Shown here one piece after another: positions 24,474 through 35,585 of a stretch of DNA of 64,000 nt. A model generated the notes under the pieces. That model was not told where the DNA came from and did no database searches. It saw only the letters and a program-made list of their open reading frames with translations. The position numbers and the translations under genes were made by a program. How positions within the stretch are numbered: the stretch's first letter is position 1; each line of letters opens with the position of its first letter. Source of the DNA: Jaltomata sinuosa (taxonomy: Eukaryota > Streptophyta > Magnoliopsida > Solanales > Solanaceae); NCBI GenBank assembly GCA_003996215.1, contig QJPP01001777.1, positions 124,001 to 188,000 on the forward strand, given 5' to 3'.

Positions 24474-24644
24474 TGATGTGGCATAGAAATACGCCACTTT
24501 TGACTCTTAATACTTAGGATTTTCGCAAGTTCTTTAGAATTTTATCTGTGGATTTGATGCTTTTGGTTAAGTAAGCAGACAAAAAGATTCCTTGAGCAAA
24601 ATATGGAAGTTGAGCTGAAAATTGGTCATTACAGTGAAGACGAG

Positions 24645-25080
24645 TCAAGATGATGGGCCGTGCTTTCAAATGATGGACCCGTCATTGACACTCGTACTCT
24701 CAAGTCCTGAAATGGTGCAAGGCTGGAAAGAAGGCATGACTGCATTGACGGTTAGTACTCCTAAATGATGGACCCATCTTTATGACACGTCAACCAAAGT
24801 TCAGAAAATTGTGCTAAGTGTGGATGAAAAGACGACTCTGAAGAATGGACCGTACTTCCAAAAGACGGTCCGTCTTTGTGACTCGTCATCACTGAAGCAG
24901 AGAAGGTACAAAAGTGGGCCAAGAAACCACGAGTCCAGGGACGAGCCGTCATTCAGAATAATGACTCGTGGTTCCAACTGAGGTTTATATGCCAGAAGAT
25001 ATTGACCAGCAGGAGCACGATTGACCTGAGAAGACTACGGACCGTCGTTCCAAACGACGGATAGTCAATCCGACCTGTGG
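24645..25080 (+). repeat. Palindromic half-site array in U3 of element D, 5' LTR copy
   Basis: Motifs such as GGACCGT, ACGGTCCGT, GACGAGTC, GGGCCGT and ACGGACCGTCGT alternate with their complements. The array lies directly upstream of the TATA box. The same array in the 3' LTR is 37207-37645. Confidence 0.8.
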
Positions 25081-25129
25081 TCCCTGCCGAGCCAGTTTCC
25101 TAGTTATATTAGGAAAGGATTTCTTTTGT

Positions 25130-25139
25130 CTATAAATAC
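25130..25139 (+). promoter_or_regulatory. TATA box of element D 5' LTR
   Basis: CTATAAATAC, repeated in the 3' LTR at 37698-37707. Transcription would start about 30 bases downstream. Confidence 0.7.
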
Positions 25140-26064
25140 TTTCCCTTAGGTTTTATTTTCGATTGTTCATGAATTATTTCAAGTTACTTTCGGATATTTT
25201 GTTAAATTGATTTTGGTATTGATTTCGGACCCAAGTTCTTGATATTGAAGTGTTCTTGAGTTTTTTCTTCAAGATTTTGGTTTTCTTTATTATTATTTGT
25301 AAGTATATCTTGATGATTGCTCAAACAAACATTAATTGCATGCTTATGAACATGAGTAGCTAAAATCCACAACTAGGGTTGTGGGAACCATGAAGGATTA
25401 ACAAAATAGGCAAAGTACTTAGGTAATCTAGGGAGGTGTTAAGGCATGTATTGTTCTTCCCTTCGTTTTGATTGATTTTTAATGGTGCGCAATGTTCAAA
25501 CTCTCCTTATCCTTACTTGCCGGACTAAGGAGGTAATGGATGGGAAAAGGGTTGTTAACAATGAGATTTGAGGCTATCAACCCTCATCTAATAGCTTGAC
25601 CTTGTCCAGGAATAGCTAATCTGGAATCAAGGGTAAGGGTTAGTAAAGCGACACCCGCGGCCGGACCAAGGCATGTGGTGAAATTCACCTAGTTGTCGTA
25701 CCAAGGAATTAGGTGAACCTAACTTATCGATTCTGCATGCTAAGCACTAAACTAGTTAACCAAGTACAAAAGCCTTACTAAGTTATGATCTCATGGGGAA
25801 CATGACCCTAGTCACTTCTCTTATTGATAACAATTGTTGAAATTGATCTCTGTTACTTGTTACTAATTAACATTACGGTCTTTATTTATTACTTTAAAAA
25901 AAACCTTTGCGGGAAATAAATGACTAAAATACTGAGTAAACACTAATTGACCCTAGTCCTACCATATTCTCTGTGGGATCGACCCCAACCTTTAGTTGGG
26001 TTCTATATTTGAACAGCAACCGCTTGCGCTTCTTTTAGAGGTGTAATTTAGGCGCATCAAATTT

Positions 26065-26083
26065 TGGCGCTGTTGCTGGGGAA
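26065..26083 (+). other. Primer-binding site of element D (tRNA-Asp type)
   Basis: TGGCGCTGTTGCTGGGGAA, five bases after the LTR end. Athila/Tat elements typically use the tRNA-Asp-complementary TGGCGCCGTTGCCGGGGAT; this copy differs mainly by C-to-T changes. Confidence 0.85.
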
Positions 26084-26190
26084 TACGATTTAGGATTAAG
26101 TGAGATTGTGTTTAATTCACTATTAGTCCTTATTTCCTAATTTTACTTTTTCTGTTATTTTTGTTTTGATCATAGGTAGCACACTTGTGC

Positions 26191-27990
26191 ATGCCAAGTA
26201 CAAGGAGTCAAGGCAATACCTTGATCCCTTACGATCCGGAGCTTTCCAAAACACTGAGAAACATGGCTAAAGATGGAGAGCATGAAACTCAGGAGCAGAT
26301 TACAGCTTGGTTAATTGCTGAGCAACAGAAAAAGGATGAAGCAGCACGCCAGAAGGAAGGCGAATATGCCCTGGTTACTGAAGATGAGAAAATTGCGCAA
26401 GATCTTGCAACTTGAAACTCTGCAGCTGAGCGAGCAAGACATGGAAGGAAGCAAGCGGTCTGGGACGAGGCATAAACTCGTCGCGCACCATATAATAGGG
26501 GTTGACAGATGCAGCAGCAAAGGCAGGCTCCTCTATATTATGATGTCGATGATTATGATGAGGAGGAATATGGCTCCACTGGGCATATAGTGCTACCACC
26601 ATTGGCTGACGGGATGAAGTTTGACATTACTAGTGCCATGATTCAAATGTTGAACATGAAAGGACTCTATTCAGGAAAGCCCACTGAAGATGCAATTCTA
26701 CATGTGAATAACTTTGTGAGCATCAGCAAATCATAGAACATGCCAGGAGTGGGTCAAGAGGCTATCAGACTGAGGTTGTTCCCATTTTCATTGACTGATG
26801 AGGCAACTGCATGGCTCTCAGAACTGCCTGATAGTTCCATATACTCATGGTATGAGCTGAAGACTCAGTTCCTAGAGCAGTTCTTTCCTCCATCAAGGAT
26901 GTTGCAGCTAAATTAGAAGATATATAATTTTAGGCAGCTACCTACAGAAGCTCTATATGAGTCGTGGCTGAGGTTCAAGAAGAAGATGAAGCAAGTTTCG
27001 AGACACAGAATCCCTCCGAGGCATCTGATGGAGATATTCTATAAGGCCCTGAATGCAAATCCTAAAGTTGTAGATGATACTGTGACCAGAGGTGTATTCA
27101 TGGAAAATACATACCCTGAAGCTGCAGAGAGTTTGGATAGGGTCGCAAAGATAAATCGATCATGGCATACGAGAGATGCGGAAATGTCAGTAAGTACTTA
27201 TGCAGTTGGCAAGTCTGTGGATCATAATGAGATAGAAGACATTAAGCAGACAAAGGCTGAGATGAACACGACACTTGGGTTGCTGGCAAAGAAATTCCTG
27301 GCGGAGGGAGTAGAAAAAGTGAAAGCGGTAGGTTCTCAAAGAAAAGCACCAAGGTCAGACGGGTACTCATCTGAAGAAGAAATTGGTTATCTGAATGATC
27401 AAGGGGAAGGTTTCCGGGCCTCTGGCCAAGGAAATCAAGGTCGGAACAGAGATAGGGATGACTACTACAATCGGGCTAGTTACAGATATAGAGTAAATGG
27501 TGACTGGCAGAAGAAGGATGGGTACAAGAATGATAGAAGTAACCTGTACGTTCTGCCTATAACTCGTGAAGAGCGGGCTGGATAACCCACCATGAGAGAG
27601 CTGATCAATAAAGTGTTCCAAAAGGTTGACTCCACGGATGTGAGTATGAAAGAGATAAAAGCGGAACTTTCAATGATTAATCAGAAGGTGGAGTCCCACG
27701 CTATCTCCATAAAGCATCTTGAGACATAGATGCATCAGTTGTCAGCCAACATGAAGCCTCGCCAAAAGGGTTCTCTCCCAAGTGACACAATTCAGAATCT
27801 GAAAAATGATCGACAAGTTATGGCAGTGACTACTCGAAGTGGTAAGAAGATTGTTAATACTCCCATGCCTATTGTTGTTGATGATCCAACCAAAGCTGAA
27901 AAGGATGATGATGAGATGGTTGTCGAGTCTGAAGAGAAAGATAGTGGTGAAGGGTCGTCTGAAAAATAGCCTTCTGAAAAGAAGAAGAAG
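26191..27990 (+). pseudogene. gag: gag of element D
   Basis: It starts at ATG 26191 (MPSTRSQGNTLIPYDPE). Frame breaks follow at 26413 and between there and 26509. The capsid-like core (26600-27150) includes MIQMLNMKGLYSGKPTEDA, an LRLFPFSLTDEATAWL segment and an FLEQFFPPSRMLQL segment, the typical plant Ty3 gag core with its AxxWL and FxxxFFP motifs. Residues around 27000-27070 (RHRIPPRHLMEIFYKALN) continue it. A basic, R/N/G-rich stretch follows (about 27400-27540), then a lysine- and acid-rich tail. No CCHC knuckle is seen, as is usual in Athila. Stops lie near 26734, 26914, 27583, 27727 and 27967. Some are TAG where CAG or TGG is expected. Confidence 0.85.
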
Positions 27991-28020
27991 AGCAAAGAAG
28001 TTGCACCAATCCTGAAACCC

Positions 28021-31000
28021 ATGCCACTACCTCCTCCTCCTTACCCCCAAAGGTTGAAGAAAAAGATGGAGGATGGCAAATTTCACAAGTTCATCTCCAT
28101 GCTGAAGCAGTTGTCAGTCAATATTCCTTTGGTCGAAGTATTGGAACAAATGCCTGGTTATGCAAAATTTATGAAGGATCTAGTGACGAGGAAGAGAACG
28201 GTCAGTTTTGAGCCAGTAAATAATTTGCACCACTGCAGTGCAATAGCATCCCGTTCTATGGTACAGAAGAAGGAAGATCCTAGATCCTTTACCATTCCGT
28301 GTACTATTGGAGCATTCTATTTTGCCAAAGCTTTGTGTGATCTGGGTGCTAGTATAAATTTGATGCCGCTTGCAGTTTACAATCAGTTGGGCTTGGGAGC
28401 CCCCTCTCCGACTACAATACGGCTATTTATGGTTGACCACACGGTGAAAAGGCCTGTGGGAATTCTGTACGACGTATTGGTAAAGGTTGACACTTTCATC
28501 TTTCCTGCAGATTTTATTATCCTAGATTGTGAGGTTGACTTTGAGGTGCCCATTATCTTGGGGTAACCATTCTTGGCTACTAGGCATGCTTTGGTTGACT
28601 TGGAAATAGGTCAGATTAAATTCAGGCTAAATGATGAAGAGGTGACCTTCAATGTGTGCAAGTCGATAAAACACTATAATGATATGAGAGTGGTGTAAGT
28701 GATTGATGTAGTTGATAAGGACCAGCTGGTTGTACCTATTGAGGAGCAACTTAGTGTAGAAGCCCTTGTAACAGTCATCATGAATTTTGAAGGTGACGAC
28801 ATTGATGAATATAACGAGATGGTTGCAGCACTTACAGGTTTGGGATCTTACACTTATGCACCAAAGAAGCTGGATTTGGATTTGAAGAATAGGATGACAC
28901 CACCGGCTCATCCATCTATTGAGGAGCCACCAGTCTAAGAGCTCAAAGCACTGCCTGCTCATCTTCAATATGTATTTTTAGGAGATAATGAGACTTTGCC
29001 GGTAATCATTGTTGCAGATTTGGGTGAAGCTCAGGTTGAGGCTCTGGTTGTAGTAATGAGAAAGTGTAAGAGAGCTATTGGATGGATCATCGCAGACATT
29101 ATTGGGATTCCGCCTGGAATCTGTACTAATAAAATCTAGCTTGAGCCTGATTGTGTTCCATCTATTAAGCATCAGCGTAGGTTGAATCAGCCTATGCAAG
29201 AAGTTGACAAGAAAGAGGTCATAAAGTGGTTGGATGCAGGTGTGGTTTACCCGATTTCTGATAGCAAGTGGGTGAGCCCGGTTCAGTGCGTACCAAAGAA
29301 AGGAGGGATTACTGTGGTTTCTAATGCTAAGAATGAGCTGATTCCGATGAGTCCAGTGACAGGCTAGCACATATGCATGGATTACATAAAAAGTTGAATG
29401 TGTGGAATGAGAAGGACCATTTTCCAATGCCATTCATGGATCAGATGCTAGACCGTCTTGCAGGTAGAGGTTGGTCCTATTTTCTTGATGGTTATTTAGG
29501 GTATAATCAGATCTCTATTTCCCCCGAAGACCAAGATAAAACCATATTCACATGCCCATATGGGACGTTTGCCTTCAAGAGGATGCCGTTTGGTCTTTGC
29601 AATGCGCCAACAACATTTCAGCGATGTATGATGTCTATATTTTCAGATATGGTGGAGGACACTATAGAGGTCTTTATGGATGACTTTTTAGTGGTAGGTG
29701 ACTCATTCGAAGATTGTCTAGATCATCTGGGTGGTGTGTTGAATTGGTGTGAAGAGTGTAACCTAGTGCTGAATTGGGAGTGTCACTTCATGGTCAAAGA
29801 AGGCATCGTACTTGGTCACTGAATTTTGATGAAGGGCATAAAGGTTGATAGAGCAAAGATTGAGGTGATTGAAAAATTGCCCCCACTAGTTTCTGTGAAA
29901 GTTATCCGGAGTTTCTTGGGTCATGCAGGGTTTTATCGATGATTTATCAAGGACTTCTCCAAAATTGCAAATCCGTTGTGCAAGTTATTGGAGAAAGAGG
30001 TAAAATTTGTACTTGATGATACTTGTCTCAAGGCATTCGAGTGCCTCAAAGAGAAGTTGGTTACAGCTCCTATTATTATTTCTCCTGATTGGTCGCAATC
30101 GTTTGAGGTTATGTGTAATGCTAGTGGGGTGGTGCTAGGAGCAGTCCTAGGCCAAAGGCGCGAGAAGATTCTTCATCTTATTTACTATGCTAGCAAGGCA
30201 CTTAACCCAGCTCAGAAAAACTATACAGTGACTGAACAGGAACTCCTTGTTGTGGTCTTTGCCTTCGAGAAATTCAGATCTTATTTGCTTGGCACCAAGG
30301 TGTTGGTGCATACTGACCATTCAGCTCTTTGCTATCTCATGGTGAAAAAAGATGCTAAACCAAGATTGATTAGATGGGTGTTGCTGCTGCAGGAGTTTGA
30401 CTTTGAAGTTAAGAACCGCAAGGGTACTGAAAATCAGGTTGCAGACCATTTGTCTAGGTTGGAAGAAGAAGCTATGCTGAAGCTGAATGATGAGTTAGAG
30501 ATTGATGATTGGTTTCCTGACGAACAAGTATTGTATGCTTCTCAGGACTTAATCCCATGGTTTGCGGACATTGCCAACTACTTGGCAAGTGATTTAGTGC
30601 CTGATGATATGTCCGTTCACCAAAGGAGAAAGTTCATGTCTGATGTGAAGAAATATTTTTGGGAAGAGCCATTCTTGTTCCGTGTGTGTGCGGACACTAT
30701 GATTCGAAGATGTGTATTGGAAGCTGAGATGATGGAGATATTGGAAACATGCCATTCCTCTCCTGTTGGAGGTCGTCATAGTGGTATCCGGACAGCCCAT
30801 AAGATCTTGCAATACGGCTATTATTGGCCGACTATTCATAAAGATGCCCATGAATTTGCTAAAGCTTGCAGCAGATGTCAGAGGGAAGGAGGCATATCAA
30901 GGAGGCATGAGCTTCCTATGAACCCCATCCTTATGATTGAGCTATTTGATTTTTGGGGCATTGACTTCATGGTACCGTCCGTGTTGTATGATGGGAACTG

Positions 31001-31868
31001 GTATATATTGGTGGTTGTTGACTATGTGTCTAAGTGGGTGGAGGCGGTTGCGCTTCCAAGCAATGAAGGTAAGTACTCCACAACGTTCTTGAAAAAGAAC
31101 ATCTTCTCCATATTTGGTACGCCAAGGGCCATTATTATTGATGGAGGCCCTAACTTTTGTAACAAGTTGTTTCATGCTTTGCTTGAGAAATGTGGAGTAA
31201 AACACTGAGTTGCAACCCCTTATCATCCTCAGACGAGTGGGTAAGTGTAGGTATCCAATAGAGAAATCAAGTCAATCCTGTCCAAGAATGTTAATGCAAA
31301 TAGAAAGGATTGGTCGCGGAGGCTTGAGGATGCATTGTGGGCGTACCGGACAGCGTAAAAGACTCCAATAGTCATGTCTCCATATCAGCTTGTGTTTGGG
31401 AAGGCATGCCATCTTCAAGTTGAACTAGAGCATAAGGCCATGTGGGCTCTAAAGAAGCTGAACTTGGATTAGGGTACAACATCATTGCAGAGGTTAGGGC
31501 AGTTGAATGAGTTGGATGAGTTCCGCCTGAACGCATATGAAATTTCGGCCCTGTACAAGGAAAGGATGGAGCTATATCATGACCGAAAAATAGAGAAGAG
31601 AGATTTTAAGCCGGGTGACATGGTCCTGCTCTTCAATTCTAGACTTCGCTTATTTCCTGGCATGTTGAAGTCCAAGTGGATTGGACCCTTCAAGGTGGTG
31701 CAAGTTTTCCCTCACGGGGCTATTGAACTTGAAAACCTTGATGGAAGAAAATTCAAAGCAAATGGACAGCGGATCAAAGCTTATTTTGGCACAGCAGAGG
31801 AGATCAAGACTATTGAAGCTTGGAGCATAGATGAGTTCATCCCACCCAAGGAGATTGATGAAATCTGA
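28021..31868 (+). pseudogene. pol: pol of element D: protease, RT, RNase H, integrase
   Basis: The protease motif LCDLGASINLMPLAVY is at about 28333-28380. RT (29150-29820) has KDHFPMPFMDQMLDRLAG, YNQISISPEDQDKT and the catalytic FMDD at 29672-29683. RNase H (30090-30470) has [16 protein letters not shown], in which the usual catalytic aspartate is N (codon 30117-30119), and [11 protein letters not shown]. The integrase zinc region is followed by the core with GIDFMVP and [10 protein letters not shown]. The codon expected to encode the catalytic glutamate is TAG at 31248-31250, two codons after another stop (31242-31244). The C-terminal GPFKVV-type domain ends at 31868. Athila pol has no chromodomain, and none is seen here. 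At least ten stops in pol make it dead. Confidence 0.9.
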
Positions 31869-31883
31869 GTAACCAAGAATCCT

Positions 31884-31932
31884 GCTTCGTGCCGCGACGT
31901 TAAATCAGGCGCTACATGGGAGGAAACCCATG
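31884..31932 (+). other. Repeated structured motif, copy 1 (after pol of D)
   Basis: GTGCCGCGACGTTAAATCA-GGCGCT is followed by the hairpin CATGGG-AGGAAA-CCCATG (31915-31932). It starts about 15 bases after the pol stop. Further copies are at 32013-32059 and 35535-35585. Confidence 0.75.
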
Positions 31933-32012
31933 ATTTTGTAATTTCTTTATGTTAGTTGTAGTGTAAAGACTGTGGAGTGTTTTAGTGAAGTATGAGTAAC
32001 GAAAACACTTGT

Positions 32013-32059
32013 GTCGTGCCGCGACGTTAAATCAAGCGCTGCTTGGGAGGCAACCTAAG
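32013..32059 (+). other. Repeated structured motif, copy 2 (after pol of D)
   Basis: It has the same GTGCCGCGACGTTAAATCA core. The hairpin is CTTGGG-AGGCAA-CCTAAG (32042-32059). Compared with copy 1, the second base pair has changed from A-T to T-A, and the fourth is a G-T wobble. Confidence 0.75.
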
Positions 32060-32134
32060 GCTAAAGTTTGTTGTCTGTGCAGATGAGGAGGAAAAGTACA
32101 ACACTGCAGGAGTTCCCAGAAATTACAATTTGGT

Positions 32135-32365
32135 TTACGGATCATCCTTTGAAAGGACGGACCGTCGATAGAAGTCATGGTTCCTGGGAAGAAACAAGGT
32201 CTCAGATGAGGAACGGCGTGTCATCAAGACGGACCCGTGGTTTGAACCATGGTCCATCGATAATCTGTCATCCCTGGCAGTCGATGAGTTGAAAATAGCA
32301 GACCACGAGTCCAACAACGGACTGTCTTTCAAATGATGGACCGTCGTTTGGACTTGTAGGTCCCA
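32135..32365 (+). repeat. Internal palindromic array 1 of element D
   Basis: AGGACGGACCGTCGAT, GAACGGCGTG, GGACTGTC and GGACCGTCGTTT occur in alternation. It is the same style as the U3 array of the LTRs, but lies between pol and the post-pol ORF. Confidence 0.7.
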
Positions 32366-32399
32366 GGTACAGTAACCCAGCCGGGTCGGCCCAATTTTA

Positions 32400-33190
32400 A
32401 ATTTTTAGAACCCGACCTGGTTGCCACCTACTTCTCCCCTTCCAAATGGGTAACCGTCATTTTCAAAAGGAAAAGATCAAATTACTCCCTCCTTATCTCC
32501 TAAACCGACTCAAATTCCCAAAAAAATAATAATTAATTCCACAAGAAATTTTGCACACCTCCTGCACGCATCAAGTCCATCACACAGATTTCCTCATACA
32601 AGAACAAAACTTGAATCATCAAGGGTAAGTTCTTCTTGTGTTATTCTTGTTATTCAAACAAAACCATCATTAGGGTAGTGATTTAGATTCAAAAATTTCA
32701 TTTTGAAACCCTAGAACACTGTGTGATGCATCTGTGTGGTGGGGTGTATTTAATTTTGAATCAATGTGGGAGGTTGATGTTGTGGAAATGGAGTTAACAC
32801 AGTGAAAACGAAGTAGGAGGGAGTTTTGATCATAAAAATGGTTGCCCAGGTTTTACGAGTCAATCTACGGACCGTAATTCCTTTTTACAGACCATAGAAT
32901 TGACTTGTAGAAACCACTGTGCATTTATAATCTCTGAATTCAAACGACGAGTCAATAGGATGGACCGTATTTCTAAACTACGGCCCGTCGTTGGACTCGT
33001 AGTCACTGAAAAGAAAAAGAAGAAGTTGTTGAAATCTGAAACTGGAAGATGACTCACAGGATGGAACCGTCGTTCCAAATGATGGACCGTCTTTCGAGCC
33101 GTCATCCCTGTACTGTAAACAATGCTAAAATATTTTTTCTTATATTTCTTTTTGTGATCATGCTTTGTACTAATAAGGTCTACTCCGCAG
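32400..33190 (+). promoter_or_regulatory. Leader with a probable intron before the post-pol ORF of D
   Basis: A C/A-rich, 5'-UTR-like stretch (about 32440-32624) ends in AAGG followed by the donor GTAAGT (32625-32630). The branch sequence TACTAAT is at 33168-33174 and the acceptor TCTACTCCGCAG ends at 33190, six bases before the ORF start at 33196. The predicted intron is 32625-33190 and contains a second palindromic array (32855-33110). Splicing of post-pol ORFs is known for envelope-class plant elements such as BAGY-2; for this element it is inferred. Confidence 0.5.
32855..33110 (+). repeat. Internal palindromic array 2 of element D
   Basis: ACGGACCGT, ACGACGAGTC, GGACCGTATTTC and ACGGCCCGTCGT in alternation, inside the predicted intron. 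Confidence 0.7.
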
Positions 33191-33195
33191 GTACC

Positions 33196-35156
33196 ATGCC
33201 TCCTAAAAGCACACCTAAGAAGACCAAAGCAAAAGACTCAGAGGCTCTCATCTGAAAATATAGACAAATCCAAGATGAGGCCACTGAGTCGGAGGAGAGC
33301 GGCTCAGAAGAAGTTTATGAGATCGATTCAGACCCGGAGGCCATTCCCAGGACCACGAGGCAGCAAGCTAACGTCCAATCAAAAACCACTCCTCCCTAGT
33401 CTGAAGAAGGAGAGGGTGAGTCTAGAGCAACTCTGGAAGAAAGTGGGTCCGAAGGGTTGGAATCTGGAGAAGCTTCAGGATCCGGTAGCAAGCATGGAGA
33501 GGGGTCAGGCTCAGACACTGAAAGTGCACGCCCGAGCCACAGTGAGGCTGCTAGTAAGTCCTGTGAAGAGGCTCCGACCACTGAAGAACATCATATTGAT
33601 GAGGTTGTTCCTGTAGATCCACCCACCTTCAGATGTAAGAATATCGGAGTACGGGATCAGTTTCGCTGGGCCATTGAGGGTGCATCTAGGCTCTATCATG
33701 AGGGTCGGGCACTGAATGATAAAGAGAACAACCGACAGAGTATTCACGAGGAGGTTGAGATCCAATCGGCAGGTCTGGATGATATGGTGACGTCAAGGCT
33801 TTGTATGATCACTATGGCTTGCAGAGGATGAGCTGGCTGGGTGGCCCATACAACCCGGTCATTGTCAGTGAGTTCTATGCTATCTACGCAGCTATATTGA
33901 TGAACCAGTGCAAGAAAGGAAAAAATCTGAGGTCAGAGCCAACTCTTCAGAGAGTACAAATTCGGGAGGTACAGGTCGACATCTCAGAGCGCACCATTCA
34001 GTGCTTTCTCTATGGCCCAAACTTTGTAGCTCCAGCTTCCCAGCCAGACTTGGATGCTCGTATGGAGTAGGTGAGACAGAAGAAGATTCCTTATCAGTGG
34101 ATTGCCTCACTTATCACAAATGGAAATCCGCCTTGATTGACAGCGAGTATACCAAAGATTGGAAAGGCAACGCTGAATGTAGCAGGAAAATTTTGGTGGG
34201 CAGTGGTTAGACACCGGTTAATATCGATGATAGCTGATAACACTCTTACTCCTGACTGGGCTATTTTGGTTGCTGCATTCATGGCCCTCTATGATATTAT
34301 TGTTGCCCGCATTATTGCGAAAGAGATCAGAGAGCGGGTATTGAGGCTGTCCACCACCATGCCTTTTCCATGCCTTATCACTCATATGTGCCAGGCTGCG
34401 GAGGTGCCCGAGATACCGGGCATTGACCAGACCGTTCATGCTTCCAGCTTTCAGGATGTAGCTTTGATTCAAGACGCTGCCAACCCGGTGGTATGGACTA
34501 GAGCTTATGCCACAGTAGCTGACTTTCCATAGCCTAGTGGTGAGGTGCCACCGGATGCGTTGGCAGTATTTGATGAGCAGACTAGACCGGATTCCGGACC
34601 ATCATCAGCAGCTGTTCCATCTTCATCGGCTCAGTCCAGGCCATCCAACAGCCAGGGTCAGCCACATGTCTTCACTATTGAGGTATTTAGCAAGGTCACC
34701 CACTCGGCCTTCCATACAGATGAACAGATAAAGAGGTTTTCAAACTCGGTGAAGCCGCTGATCCGAAGAGAGATAGCTGATGCTATGGTTCCAGTTCAGA
34801 AATTGCTTGACAGTCTGAATGCAAGACTAGACACCATTGAGATCAGATTCAATGATAGGCTCCGATACTTGACCATTCCTAACCTCACCGCCCTTCTTAC
34901 TGAGCTTGAAAAGGTCCGGGCAGATGTGGATACCATCTAGAAGAGGCATGTGCCAGACATTCAGCTACCGCAGGTTGTGATCGTAGAGGATGATTTTATT
35001 GACCTGTTGGCATACTCCCCGCCTCGTGAGACTGTTGCATACCCCGCACCTGAAAAGAAAAGGAAGAGAAAGGACAAAAATGTTACTGGTGATAATTCCC
35101 CGCTTAGTCCTAAATTTCAGAAGAAGAAAGAAGACAGGGCTGCGAAGAAGGCATGA
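33196..35156 (+). pseudogene. Post-pol (env-position) ORF of element D, plant-transposon protein family
   Basis: The start MPPKSTPKKTKAKD at 33196 follows a predicted splice acceptor. Frame 1 runs through an acidic, S/E/G-rich region (about 33290-33590) with stops at 33253 and near 33400, to about 33800, where one frameshift moves it to frame 3. The conserved domain (about 33600-34450) includes FRWAIEGASRLYHEGRAL, WLGGPYNPVIVSEFYA, NVAGKFWWAVVRHRL and DWAILVAAFMALYD, the hallmark of the plant-transposon domain. A P/S/Q-rich linker and a helical region (LLDSLNARLDTIEIRF, about 34800-34860) precede a basic tail with KKRKRKDK at about 35055-35080, which would act as a nuclear-localisation-type signal. 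I see no convincing membrane segment or signal peptide, so it is env-like in position only. Stops in frame 3 are near 34068, 34134, 34530 and 34938. Confidence 0.75.
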
Positions 35157-35432
35157 AGAGAGCTGAGGAAATCATCGCAAGAGTCCTTGGCTACACAACA
35201 GATAGAGGTGGATGGCATTGGTACCTTCTGTAGACCCCAGTGTGGGAGTGGTTAATGAGGGAGCTGCTCGGGCAGCTGTTACCATTGATAAGAGGACTGC
35301 GGAGGCAGCCTCAGTTGTTGGGGAAACTACTACGGGCACCGATCTTGAGGGTCCAAAGGATGCGACACCGGACATCGGTGCTTAGGCGCCACAGGTATGT
35401 TCTCGCCCCCCTATGTTTTGTATTTTCATCAG

Positions 35433-35450
35433 TGCATTGAGGACAATGCA
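35433..35450 (+). other. Hairpin TGCATTG-AGGA-CAATGCA (element D)
   Basis: A perfect 7-bp stem with an AGGA loop, about 280 bases after the post-pol ORF. It corresponds to 1970-1985 in element A. Confidence 0.7.
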
Positions 35451-35534
35451 CATATCTTTTGGTGGGGTGGGGGCAGCATGGGGTGTTCACTATTTTTGAT
35501 GGATTATTGGCAAAGTCTGAGTAGCCGAGAAACC

Positions 35535-35585
35535 CGCGTCATGTCGCGACGATTAAATCAGGCGCTGCATGGGAGGAAACCCATG
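35535..35585 (+). other. Repeated structured motif, copy 3 (after the post-pol ORF of D)
   Basis: TGTCGCGACGATTAAATCAG is followed by GCGCT and the hairpin CATGGG-AGGAAA-CCCATG (35568-35585). It matches copies 1 and 2 after pol. Confidence 0.75.

Larger units (their letters stand above)
24474..26059 (+). repeat. 5' LTR of element D
   Basis: It opens with a hairpin, GTGGC..TAGAAATAC..GCCAC (24478-24497). The palindromic array at 24645-25080 precedes the TATA box CTATAAATAC (25130-25139). The tail carries CTCTGTGGGATCGACCCC and ends GGCGCATCA. Confidence 0.93.

Noticed and set aside
33196..35156. True envelope gene in element D
   Set aside because: Position fits, but no signal peptide or membrane segment is visible and the domain is the plant-transposon type with a basic tail.
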